From CAZPKH01 sp964407165 (GTDB taxonomy: Bacteria; Bacteroidota; Bacteroidia; Bacteroidales; Muribaculaceae): 5,695 bases of DNA. The position numbers and the translations under genes are program-made. The stretch is taken from positions 1-5,695 of the forward strand of contig CAYOUJ010000086.1 of the NCBI GenBank assembly GCA_964407165.1, written 5' to 3'. Below, piece after piece: positions 1 through 5,695 of the stretch (positions are counted from its first letter, which is position 1; every line of letters begins with the position of its first letter). A model generated the notes under the pieces. The model did no database searches. It worked only from the letters and a program-made list of their open reading frames with translations, and had not been told where the DNA came from.

Positions 1-182
1 AGGGCGCCGCCCCGCTCCACACGAAGGCGGGGCGCGAGGGCGCCGCCCCGCTCCATAGCGAAGGCGGGGCGCGAGGGCGCCGCCCCGCTCCACACGGAGG
101 CGGGGCGCGAGGGCGCCGCCCCGCTCCAAACGGGAGGCGGGGCGCGAGGGCGCCGCCCCGCTCCAAACGGGAGGCGGGGCGC
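1..182 (+). repeat. Left tandem array of GC-rich imperfect palindromes (REP-like)
   Basis: The 29-bp core (starts GGCGGGGCGCG, ends GCCCCGCTCC) occurs as exact copies at 26-54, 63-91, 99-127 and 136-164. There is a 3' part at 1-18 and a 5' half at 173-182. Periods are 37, 36 and 37 bp. Spacers are short and variable: ACACGAA, ATAGCGAA, ACACGGA, AAACGGGA, AAACGGGA. Within each core, bases 2-9 (GCGGGGCG) pair with bases 19-26 (CGCCCCGC), so each copy can form a hairpin. The array lies downstream of the large gene, contains no gene, and probably continues past the window edge. The repeat family is not one I can name. Confidence 0.9.
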
Positions 183-204
183 CCCCAACAGGGCGCCCCG
201 CCTC
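171..204 (-). terminator. Strong hairpin after the large gene; candidate terminator
   Basis: GAGGCGGGGCGCCC (171-184) and its exact reverse complement (191-204) enclose a 6-nt loop (CCAACA). The stem is 14 perfect, almost all G:C pairs. It begins 20 bp after the stop codon. Read on the minus strand it is followed by CCGTTT rather than a clear U-run, so it is not a textbook intrinsic terminator. On the plus strand it is followed by TTTA. It may stop or protect transcripts from either side. Half of the stem is the last half-unit of the repeat array. Confidence 0.5.
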
Positions 205-224
205 TTTACACGGTAGTTCTAAAC

Positions 225-3200
225 TTATTTTACATACTCTTTGGTCACACAGGTGCCGCGGCGGACGACGTAAATCTGGCCGGGCTGCGGCTGCTGGACG
301 CGGATGCCCTGCAGGTTATAGTACTCGGCGGAGGCGTCATAGGCGTCATAGCCGACGGACTCGATGCCGGTGGTGACGTTGGAGGCGTCGCTGTCGAGGA
401 TCATCGGGGTGCCGTTGACCACCTCGATCTGCGGCAGGTTGGCATCGTCGAGCAGGGTGACGCGGGCGCGCTTGCCGTTGACGGTGGAGGTGCTGCGCAG
501 GAAGTCGGAGGTCTTCATCTCGGCCTCGGGATGGCGCTCGAAGACGTAGACGGGGGTGACGGCGAAGGTGATGGTGGAGCCTACGGGATAGTCGATGCCG
601 ATAACCTGTCCGATGAACGGGTCGTCGGGCTTGGAGGTGTTGGCGCCGCCCATGCAGTTATAGGTGCTGCCGTCGTGGAGGACGAGGTAGGGCACGTTGT
701 AGTAGTTAGTGGTCTCGGTGGCGGGGACGGGCCATCCGGTGGATGCGCCCTGGCCCTTTATGGCCGTCTCGATGAGGTAGTATGCGGGAGTCAGCGTGGC
801 CTCGGGGTCGTCGGGGGTGCCGATCTCCTCGCCGGGGTCCTTGAAGTCGACGTGGCCGGCGTAGATCCAGTTCCACAGGCCGCGCTCGTTGGCGACGTGC
901 TTGAGCTGGAGGTTGCTGACGGTCGGGGTGTCGCTATAGACGATCTCGCTGGGGGCCTCGATGACCATGTCCTCGTAGGGGTAGAGGGCCTCGAGCTGCG
1001 CCTCGTCGCCGCCCGAAGCGTGCGGGGTGTAGGTGACGTCGCGGATGATGAAGATCGGGTGGATGTCGTCGGAGGGGTGGGTGCAGTTGAACTGGAAGGT
1101 GTAGGGCTCGGTGCGCTTGACGGCCGAAGAGCCGGAGTTGACGTCGGTGTACGTCGCCGGGCTGTACCAGTAGTTCACGTCAGTGTCGGAGCCGACGATA
1201 TCCTGCTTGTCGGTGCTCCAGGTGTAGTTGTTGGTGCCGACGACGCTGTATGCGATGTCGTAGTACTTGACGATATTGTCCTCGACGTTGGGCTGCATGA
1301 AGGAGAAGACGGCGTCGAAGGTGCGGGTCTTGATGCCGTGGTCCTTGCGGAACTTGAGGTTGTGGCTGCCCCGGAGGAGGCTGGAGGCGACGCGCACGGG
1401 CAGGTACTCGCCCACCTTGATCTCGTCGTCGGGGTCGGCGTTCGTGTCATCGGCCAGGGTGACGTCGCCGAGCCACGAGGGGGTCGTGGCCTCGGCGTCC
1501 TCGCTGTAGGAGGCCGAGAAGAGGTAGGGCGCGGGAGCCGTCGGGGCGATGGTGGCCGTCGGGGCCACGTAGCCGTCGAAGCTTGCCGGGTAGGTCACCG
1601 CTGCCTCGCCGCTGGGGGTGTAGGTGTACTGCGCGCGGGCCTCGAAGGTCTGGGACTTCAGCGAGCCGCCGGCGTTGTAGACGTAGCCGTAGACGTTGGA
1701 GTACGAGCCGAGGGTCTTCCACTCCGTGTCGGCGCTGTTGCGGGCGTATACCGTCGGGGCGGCATAGTCGGTGATGGTGCCGGCGGCCTTGGCGGTGGAC
1801 ATGGTGTTGTTAAACTCGTTGGCGTCGAAGGCGCGGACATAGTAGCGGGCGGTCCAGGTGAACACCTCGGGGTGGGCGGCCAGGTATGTGCACAGTGCGC
1901 TGGCGGTGGAGGCGGACAGCTTGCTGCCCGAGGTCAGCGTCTCCGTGTCGGCGTCGTAGGTGAGCACGTAGTAGTCGCCGTTGCGGCCCGGGCGGTAGGT
2001 CAGGAACTTGCCGGCGTAGGCGGCGTAGGTCGGGTTTGCCGTGGCGATGTCGCTCTTGATGTAGACGAGCTGGATAGGCTCAACCTCGGCCTCGTAGCCG
2101 GCGTAGTTGGCGATGGTGAACGGGTTGGAGATCACCGTCTCGGTCTTGCGCACGGTGCCGTCGTCGTTCTTGACCCAGATGGTCAGGGAGTAGAAGTAGC
2201 GGCCGTTGGCCAGCTCCTTGGTCTCGTCGACGTAGTCGGAGGTGAGGAACACCTGCACGTCGGAGTCGGCGCTGCCCACGGAGGTGACCACGTAGTCGGA
2301 GGAGCTTGCGCGGGTGCCGGCCAGGGTCCAGTCGGCGGGGTCGGTCGAGGCCATGTCCGACGAGTTGGCGTCGTAGCGCTTAATCTCGTAGCCCACGAGG
2401 GTGTATCCGTCGAGGGTGAGCGTCGGCTTGTAGGCGCCCGTGTTGTTGTTGTCGGCGCCGTTAATCTTCGTGGCCTTTGCCTGGATGGACACGTTGCCGA
2501 GGGCCAGGGTGGTGTAGAGCTTGCCCCAGTCGTTGGCGGCCAGCATGGTGGAGGTGTTGGTGGGGATGAAGAACTCGACGGTCTTGTAGTACGTGGCGGC
2601 GTCGGCGTTGTAGTCGCCGCCGTTGTCGGCGGCGTGGAGCGTAGCCTCGGCCGCGAAGGCGTCGCCGGTGCCCCAGTTCTTGTGGAGGTCCCACTGGGCG
2701 CCCCACGAGCACTTCGAGGAACCCCAGCCGGTCCAGACCTTGAACTTGCCGAGGATCCACACGTTGTTGATCACGTAGCGGGTGAAGTAGGTGTCGGCGT
2801 CGAGGGTGAGGTTCTTGTAGTCGGCGTTGATGACGTCGGAGTCGGTGCCGTAGAGCTGCGCCTTCCACTCAGAGCCTTTCTGCACCAACGGGGCGCCGTC
2901 GGAGTCCTGGCGGGTGAAGGTCAGGTTGTCGGCCGACACCTCGACGGTCTCGCCGTCCTTGGTGATGGCCATGAAGATGTTGTTCTTCGGCGGCCACTGC
3001 GTCGAGTAGATGCACTTGCCGTTGAGGTCGCGCTCGATGTTGCCGTCGGAGTCGTAGAGTATGTAGCTCTCCTGCCAGCCCACGGAGGTGCTGCCTTGAG
3101 CGTACCAGTCGCCGACGCCGGTGATGTAGCCGTAATAGTTGGGGGTGTCCTCGGTGGTGACCTGGCCGAACTCCTCGCCCACGATGCCGATGTACGGCGG

Positions 3201-5387
3201 CAGCTTGCTCACCAGCGTGCACTCCATGGCGGCGTCGGCCGAAGCCAGCGAGAGGTTGTACTCATAGCCGTACTGCTTCGTGCCGCTCTCGAGGGTCGGC
3301 GGGGTGAACGACAACACCTGGCAGGTGGCGTCGGAGTAGCCGTCGCCGGTGCCCTTGGTGAACTTCACGGCCTTGAGTGTGCCGCTGTAGGTGGTGCCGT
3401 CGGCAGAGCCGGTGCCGCGCAGGGCCACGCCGGAGAGCACGTAAGAGCCGTCCTCCTGCCGCTCCATCTCCCAGTCGGGGACGATGCGGTTGGAGTTGAG
3501 GTCGTCGCCGATGATGTAGATCACCGGCTCGTCGGCGCTCCAGGCCGACCAGCTGCCGGACTCTTTGACAGCCCGCGGGCGCACGTTGAGCGTGTAGGCC
3601 GTGGTGTTCAGCCAGTCGCCGCTCGAGGTGTCTCCCTTGGTGTAGATCATCTTCGTCAGCGCCGTCCCGCTGCTATAGACCGTCATCGTCACGGTCTCGT
3701 CGGCCGCGGTGGTGCTGTTGTTGGCGTTGAAGCAGAAGTTATAGTCGCCGGTGCGCGTGACAAGCGTGGCCTCCGTGTCGGGCGAGAGATAGTAGGTGGC
3801 GCTGCTGCCCCCCACGGTGTAGACGCCCAGCTCGGTATCGGCGGAGTTGAACGCCTTCAGGTAGTAGCGGCTGTCCCACTCCGAGTCGGAAGCCGTTCGC
3901 ACGGTGCCGCACCACACGAAGTTGCCGTTGGCGTCCGTGCTCTGTATCTGCGCCTTGCGCGTGCCGCTGTTGGAGGTGTACCACAGCTCGATGTACGAGA
4001 TCTTGTTGCGGTCGGCGTAGTCGGAGATGGAGCAAACCTTGCCGTCAGGACCGTAGACATAATCCTCTACAAAATCGAAGCCGCCACCCGAGGGATATTG
4101 GCTGCCGTTATTGTTGTTGTTAAACATCACATAGTCGGCAGTGTTGGAGATTTCCCATTTCCACAGGCCGAGGGTTGAGTCATAAGTCATAGCCTCGCCG
4201 GGCCAGCTGTTGACACCCGTGTTTGCAGTACCGGTATAGTTGGTGTGCAAATAGATGCAAACGGCCGACCAATTGGAACTTGAGTTGTCCCAATAGATGT
4301 AATGCGTGGCCGACGGGTCCTTGTAGGTGATGTTGTAAGTCTGCGTGTCGTAAGTGGTGGTGCCCACGCCGCAGGTGATGGTAACAGACGAGGAGGTAGA
4401 GGCCGTGCCGATGGTGACAGTGGCGTCCGAGCCCTTGCTGACGTACGTCTTGGTAGTGCCGCCGTCGAGGCTGTACCACCACTGCGTATCGCTCGTGCCC
4501 AGGCCGCTGGCCGTGATGGTAACGTCCATCGTGCCGGTCGAAGATGAATATGTGCCGCCGGCCGACGAATACGAGAACGACGGACCCGGAGCCGTGGTAG
4601 ACAATTCGACATTGGTAGGAATGCCATCGCTGTCTACCGTCAGCGTGACATAGTAGGAGGTAGTGGTGCTAAGCCCTTGGAACACCCACCAGCCGTTGTT
4701 GGAGGTGTCGGTGCTGGTGACCTTGCCAAGACCTATGCTCGTCGTGCCCGAGTTGAGCCAGGCATTCGCGTTGTTGACGTCAGAAGACCAGGCATAATAC
4801 GTCTCGCCCGTCTCGTAAGTAACCTTTACGCGATAGCGGCTCGTATTGCTGTTGACACCCTGCGCTGCAATATAAAAGCCGCTGACAGTGCCGTTGGCAG
4901 TCAGCCGGGTCGAGGTTCCCGCCTGGTTTACAAGATAATAACCGGTGATGGCGCCTGAAGCGGCCGTCGGGTCGTAGTTGTATGTGATGGTGGCGCCGCC
5001 CGAAGTGTTGAGCGTATACAGCGCATTGTTCACCATCTGCCAGCTCGTCGAAGTGTTGTTCAGGGTAAAATTGCCGTTCTTGTAGTTCGAAGGGATGCTC
5101 GAAGGATCGTACCAACTGGTATAAGAAGTCGTTCCGGAGAAACAAATTTGGTCAAGGTCATCGAAATCGGTAAACGAGACCTTGTAGATGGTACCCGACA
5201 CGAGAGTGCAAGCGCTGGGAGAGGTCCACCCGCCGCCATTGTTCGAGTAGTGCCGGTGGCAAGTAACAGTGGTCCAACCACGGGCTGCAACATCCACGTA
5301 GAATGTCCATACCGTTGCTGCTCTGGCTGCTAAGGGTGCGGTGAGCACGCACACGAGGAGCGCCAGATAGGCAAAAAGTTTTCTCAT
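225..5387 (-). CDS. Large secreted multi-module protein with CBM26-like starch-binding modules and C-terminal sorting-type tail
   Basis: Encodes 1720 residues, ATG at 5387-5385 to TAA at 227-225. The start is supported by a signal peptide directly after it; the next Met is about 115 residues on. Seen in order: signal peptide (1-23); a CBM26-like module (about 25-120) with Trp27, Trp38 and Trp54; a Thr/Ser-rich beta module opening GYYLVNQ (about 148-265); a module with WWYSLDGG at 303-310 resembling the chitobiase/hexosaminidase C-terminal fold (267-357); a second CBM26-like module (363-450); then about 1200 residues of unrecognised modules, including YIIGDDLNSN near 621, FKVWTGWG near 881, and RYYLKAF (507) and RYYVRAF (1181); finally a YYNLQG tail from 1689. 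No glycosidase, protease or membrane anchor is evident. Inferred role: glycan (probably alpha-glucan) binding outside the cell. It stands alone, flanked by repeats. Certain as a gene; moderate for carbohydrate binding; exact function unknown. Confidence 0.95.
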   Translation of the reverse strand: MRKLFAYLALLVCVLTAPLAARAATVWTFYVDVAARGWTTVTCHRHYSNNGGGWTSPSACTLVSGTIYKVSFTDFDDLDQICFSGTTSYTSWYDPSSIPSNYKNGNFTLNNTSTSWQMVNNALYTLNTSGGATITYNYDPTAASGAITGYYLVNQAGTSTRLTANGTVSGFYIAAQGVNSNTSRYRVKVTYETGETYYAWSSDVNNANAWLNSGTTSIGLGKVTSTDTSNNGWWVFQGLSTTTSYYVTLTVDSDGIPTNVELSTTAPGPSFSYSSAGGTYSSSTGTMDVTITASGLGTSDTQWWYSLDGGTTKTYVSKGSDATVTIGTASTSSSVTITCGVGTTTYDTQTYNITYKDPSATHYIYWDNSSSNWSAVCIYLHTNYTGTANTGVNSWPGEAMTYDSTLGLWKWEISNTADYVMFNNNNNGSQYPSGGGFDFVEDYVYGPDGKVCSISDYADRNKISYIELWYTSNSGTRKAQIQSTDANGNFVWCGTVRTASDSEWDSRYYLKAFNSADTELGVYTVGGSSATYYLSPDTEATLVTRTGDYNFCFNANNSTTAADETVTMTVYSSGTALTKMIYTKGDTSSGDWLNTTAYTLNVRPRAVKESGSWSAWSADEPVIYIIGDDLNSNRIVPDWEMERQEDGSYVLSGVALRGTGSADGTTYSGTLKAVKFTKGTGDGYSDATCQVLSFTPPTLESGTKQYGYEYNLSLASADAAMECTLVSKLPPYIGIVGEEFGQVTTEDTPNYYGYITGVGDWYAQGSTSVGWQESYILYDSDGNIERDLNGKCIYSTQWPPKNNIFMAITKDGETVEVSADNLTFTRQDSDGAPLVQKGSEWKAQLYGTDSDVINADYKNLTLDADTYFTRYVINNVWILGKFKVWTGWGSSKCSWGAQWDLHKNWGTGDAFAAEATLHAADNGGDYNADAATYYKTVEFFIPTNTSTMLAANDWGKLYTTLALGNVSIQAKATKINGADNNNTGAYKPTLTLDGYTLVGYEIKRYDANSSDMASTDPADWTLAGTRASSSDYVVTSVGSADSDVQVFLTSDYVDETKELANGRYFYSLTIWVKNDDGTVRKTETVISNPFTIANYAGYEAEVEPIQLVYIKSDIATANPTYAAYAGKFLTYRPGRNGDYYVLTYDADTETLTSGSKLSASTASALCTYLAAHPEVFTWTARYYVRAFDANEFNNTMSTAKAAGTITDYAAPTVYARNSADTEWKTLGSYSNVYGYVYNAGGSLKSQTFEARAQYTYTPSGEAAVTYPASFDGYVAPTATIAPTAPAPYLFSASYSEDAEATTPSWLGDVTLADDTNADPDDEIKVGEYLPVRVASSLLRGSHNLKFRKDHGIKTRTFDAVFSFMQPNVEDNIVKYYDIAYSVVGTNNYTWSTDKQDIVGSDTDVNYWYSPATYTDVNSGSSAVKRTEPYTFQFNCTHPSDDIHPIFIIRDVTYTPHASGGDEAQLEALYPYEDMVIEAPSEIVYSDTPTVSNLQLKHVANERGLWNWIYAGHVDFKDPGEEIGTPDDPEATLTPAYYLIETAIKGQGASTGWPVPATETTNYYNVPYLVLHDGSTYNCMGGANTSKPDDPFIGQVIGIDYPVGSTITFAVTPVYVFERHPEAEMKTSDFLRSTSTVNGKRARVTLLDDANLPQIEVVNGTPMILDSDASNVTTGIESVGYDAYDASAEYYNLQGIRVQQPQPGQIYVVRRGTCVTKEYVK
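228..365 (-). other. C-terminal sorting-type tail (type IX secretion-like)
   Basis: Residues about 1675-1720. After a linker with TGIESV comes EYYNLQGIRVQQPQPGQIYVV, broken here as EYYNLQGIR and PGQIYVVRRG, then a basic end TKEYVK. This 'YYNLQG-x-[RV]-V...P-x-G-x-Y-[IV]-[VR]' pattern is the usual end of many large secreted proteins of Prevotella and Muribaculaceae, and it resembles the type A C-terminal signal of the type IX secretion system. It suggests export across the outer membrane and surface attachment. Whether this organism has that secretion system cannot be seen here. Confidence 0.65.
4038..4301 (-). other. Second CBM26-like (starch-binding module 26) domain
   Basis: Residues about 363-450. 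The order is YIYWDNSSSNWSAVCIY, then VNSWPGEAM, then LGLWKWEIS, then YVMFNNNNNGSQYP and DFVEDYVYGPDGK. The series Y-x-W...W-s-x-V / W-P-G-x-x-M / L-W-x-W / V-x-F-N is the typical outline of CBM26-type modules, which bind starch and maltooligosaccharides in other secreted proteins. Five consecutive Asn (423-427) come from a short (GTT)n-like stretch at 4107-4121. This is the best-supported functional clue in the protein. Confidence 0.7.
4317..4589 (-). other. Beta-sandwich module resembling chitobiase/hexosaminidase C-terminal (CHB_HEX_C-like) domain
   Basis: Residues about 267-357. It begins GPSFSYSSAGGTYSSSTGTM, followed by short Thr/Val-rich strands, WWYSLDGGTT at 303-312, and a final strand YNITYKDP. 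The '[WY]YSLDGG-T' turn resembles the 'I-x-YT-DG-x-P' signature of CHB_HEX_C domains, which act as spacers or accessory modules in many Bacteroidetes secreted proteins. It sits immediately before the second CBM26-like module. Assigned by pattern only; it could equally be another immunoglobulin-like spacer. Confidence 0.35.
5028..5315 (-). other. N-terminal CBM26-like (starch-binding) module
   Basis: Residues about 25-120. The opening WTFYVDVAARGWTTVTCH follows the pattern aromatic-x-D-x(n)-W-[ST]-x-V, which recurs in the second module at 363 (YIYWDNSSSNWSAVCIY). It continues with a Gly/Trp segment (GGGW at 51-54), then IYKVSFTDFDDLDQICFSG, which matches the beta-strand followed by 'F-x-G' region typical of CBM25/26-type starch-binding domains. 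Trp27, Trp38 and Trp54 are candidate sugar-stacking residues. The match is by eye and weaker than that of the second module. Confidence 0.5.
5319..5387 (-). other. Signal peptide (Sec, signal peptidase I type)
   Basis: Residues 1-23 read as a positively charged start (MRK), a hydrophobic core (LFAYLALLVCVL) and a cleavage region ending APLAARA before ATVW. Cleavage after Ala23 (or Ala24) fits the A-x-A rule. Cys13 lies inside the hydrophobic core, preceded by Val at -1, so it does not form a lipobox. The protein should therefore enter the periplasm as a non-lipidated precursor, which fits a protein carrying a C-terminal sorting signal. Confidence 0.85.
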
Positions 5388-5446
5388 TGTGTTTAAAAAT
5401 TTAATGGTTAAGTTTATTGTTTATTTTGTTGATTATATTCTTTTCT
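5388..5446 (-). promoter_or_regulatory. AT-rich leader and likely promoter region of the large gene
   Basis: The 59 bp between the ATG and the first right-hand repeat are strongly AT-rich, in sharp contrast to the GC-rich repeats beyond. There is no Shine-Dalgarno sequence; the bases just before the ATG are TTTTTAAACACA, which fits A-rich Bacteroidetes translation starts. No TAnnTTTG (Bacteroidetes -7 element) is present, since TTTG does not occur on the minus strand of this stretch. A TATAAT hexamer lies at 5432-5437 but has no matching -35. Promoter placement is therefore inferred from position and composition only. Confidence 0.4.
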
Positions 5447-5544
5447 GGAGCGGGGCGGCGCCCTCGCGCCCCGCCGGCAGTGGAGCGGGGCGGCGCCCTC
5501 GCGCCCCGCCTCCCTTGGAGCGGGGCGGCGCCTCGCGCCCCGCC
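5447..5544 (-). repeat. Right array of the same REP-like palindrome, inverted relative to the left array
   Basis: Three copies of the 29-bp core, each as the reverse complement of the left copies, at 5447-5475, 5482-5510 and 5517-5544. The period is 35 bp, with 6-bp spacers GGCAGT and TCCCTT. The first two are exact; the third lacks one C in the central GCGCCC. Counting flanks, 5481-5514 is an exact 34-bp inverted match to 132-165. The array starts 59 bp upstream of the gene's ATG, so it sits at or just before the promoter. Confidence 0.9.
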
Positions 5545-5659
5545 TCCCCGCCCCACGCCGCCCGCGAGTACGGAGGGCGGCCGTTCCGGCCGCACGCCAG
5601 GGAGGGTGTCTATTCGCCCCACGCCGCCCGCCGTGCACGGTCTGCGGCCAAGGCGGGGA
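5545..5659. other. GC-rich intergenic spacer with short repeats
   Basis: No credible gene is seen. Open frames across this stretch on the minus strand are Arg/Gly/Ala/Pro-rich translations of the repeats. The stretch holds a 17-bp direct repeat (CGCCCCACGCCGCCCGC at 5549-5565 and 5615-5631) and a 7-bp hairpin with a 3-nt loop (5577-5593). Its composition matches the surrounding repeats rather than the coding region. Confidence 0.6.
5549..5631 (+). repeat. 17-bp direct repeat pair
   Basis: CGCCCCACGCCGCCCGC occurs at 5549-5565 and again at 5615-5631, 66 bp apart. The two copies flank a short segment that includes the GCGGCCG-TTC-CGGCCGC hairpin at 5577-5593. The repeat differs from the 29-bp core family and is not found in the left array. 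Confidence 0.75.
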
Positions 5660-5688
5660 GGCGGGGCGCGAGGGCGCCGCCCCGCTCC
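5660..5688 (+). repeat. Isolated REP-like core copy in left-array orientation
   Basis: An exact 29-bp core copy on the plus strand, in the same direction as the left array and opposite to the three copies at 5447-5544. With its GGGA flank (5656-5659) it matches 132-164 over 33 bp as a direct repeat. The flip within the right flank resembles the alternating arrangement of palindromic units seen in mosaic REP elements. Confidence 0.85.
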
Positions 5689-5695
5689 TGCATCT

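Noticed and set aside
1..182. CRISPR-like array (29-bp exact repeats at regular 36-37 bp period)
   Set aside because: Spacers are only 7-8 bp and partly identical, far too short for CRISPR spacers, the repeats are almost pure G/C, and no cas gene is present.
4107..4121. (GTT)n tract as a phase-variable microsatellite
   Set aside because: It has only five near-identical triplets, one of them ATT. Changes would stay in frame and alter only the Asn run of the second CBM26-like module.
531..4178. 1215-residue open frame on the plus strand opposite the giant gene
   Set aside because: It is exactly codon-aligned with the sense gene and arises because TTA, CTA and TCA are absent there. Its translation is a low-complexity Val/Gly/Ala/Asp mixture with no signal or domain.
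5337..5387. Lipoprotein signal using Cys13
   Set aside because: Residues before the Cys are Leu-Leu-Val, with no small residue at -1, and the Cys lies in the middle of the hydrophobic core. A clear A-x-A cleavage site follows at Ala23.
5432..5437. TATAAT hexamer on the minus strand upstream of the gene
   Set aside because: There is no -35 partner at proper spacing (that position falls in the G/C repeat), and Bacteroidetes primary sigma factors do not use this consensus in the usual way. Kept only as a note in the leader entry.
5401..5638. Two minus-strand open frames of 73-74 residues through the right repeats
   Set aside because: They are Arg/Gly/Ala/Pro-rich translations of the palindromic repeats, in two overlapping frames, with no plausible start context.

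Overview
The window is one very large protein-coding gene on the minus strand (5387 to 225, 1720 residues), set between two clusters of GC-rich, imperfectly palindromic repeats. The host is most likely a GC-rich member of the Bacteroidales, Muribaculaceae-like or Prevotellaceae-like. The reasons are the C-terminal YYNLQG...GQIYVVRRG-type tail, the secreted many-module beta-sandwich style of the protein, an AT-rich leader without a Shine-Dalgarno sequence, and CBM26-like modules. This assignment rests on recognising protein style, not on a database search.

Layout. 1-182: tandem array of a ~36-37 bp unit built on a 29-bp core; it runs off the left edge. 171-204: perfect 14-bp inverted repeat with a 6-nt loop, 20 bp past the stop codon, built partly from the last array half-unit and a candidate transcription terminator. 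225-5387 (minus): gene for a secreted, probably surface-displayed protein with a signal peptide, two starch-binding (CBM26)-like modules in the N-terminal quarter, a long run of unrecognised modules, and a sorting-type tail. 5388-5446: 59-bp AT-rich leader. 5447-5544: three copies of the same 29-bp core, inverted relative to the left array. 5545-5659: GC-rich spacer with a 17-bp direct repeat and a small hairpin. 5660-5688: one more core copy, back in the left-array orientation.

Reading. The gene appears to be a single transcription unit. Nothing catalytic is visible, so the likeliest role is glycan (alpha-glucan) binding at the cell surface. The most unusual features are the mirror-image repeat arrays around the gene and a shift in codon use near codon 404, which separates the CBM-like N-terminal part from the rest. 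Both suggest a modular or mobile history, but neither proves it.
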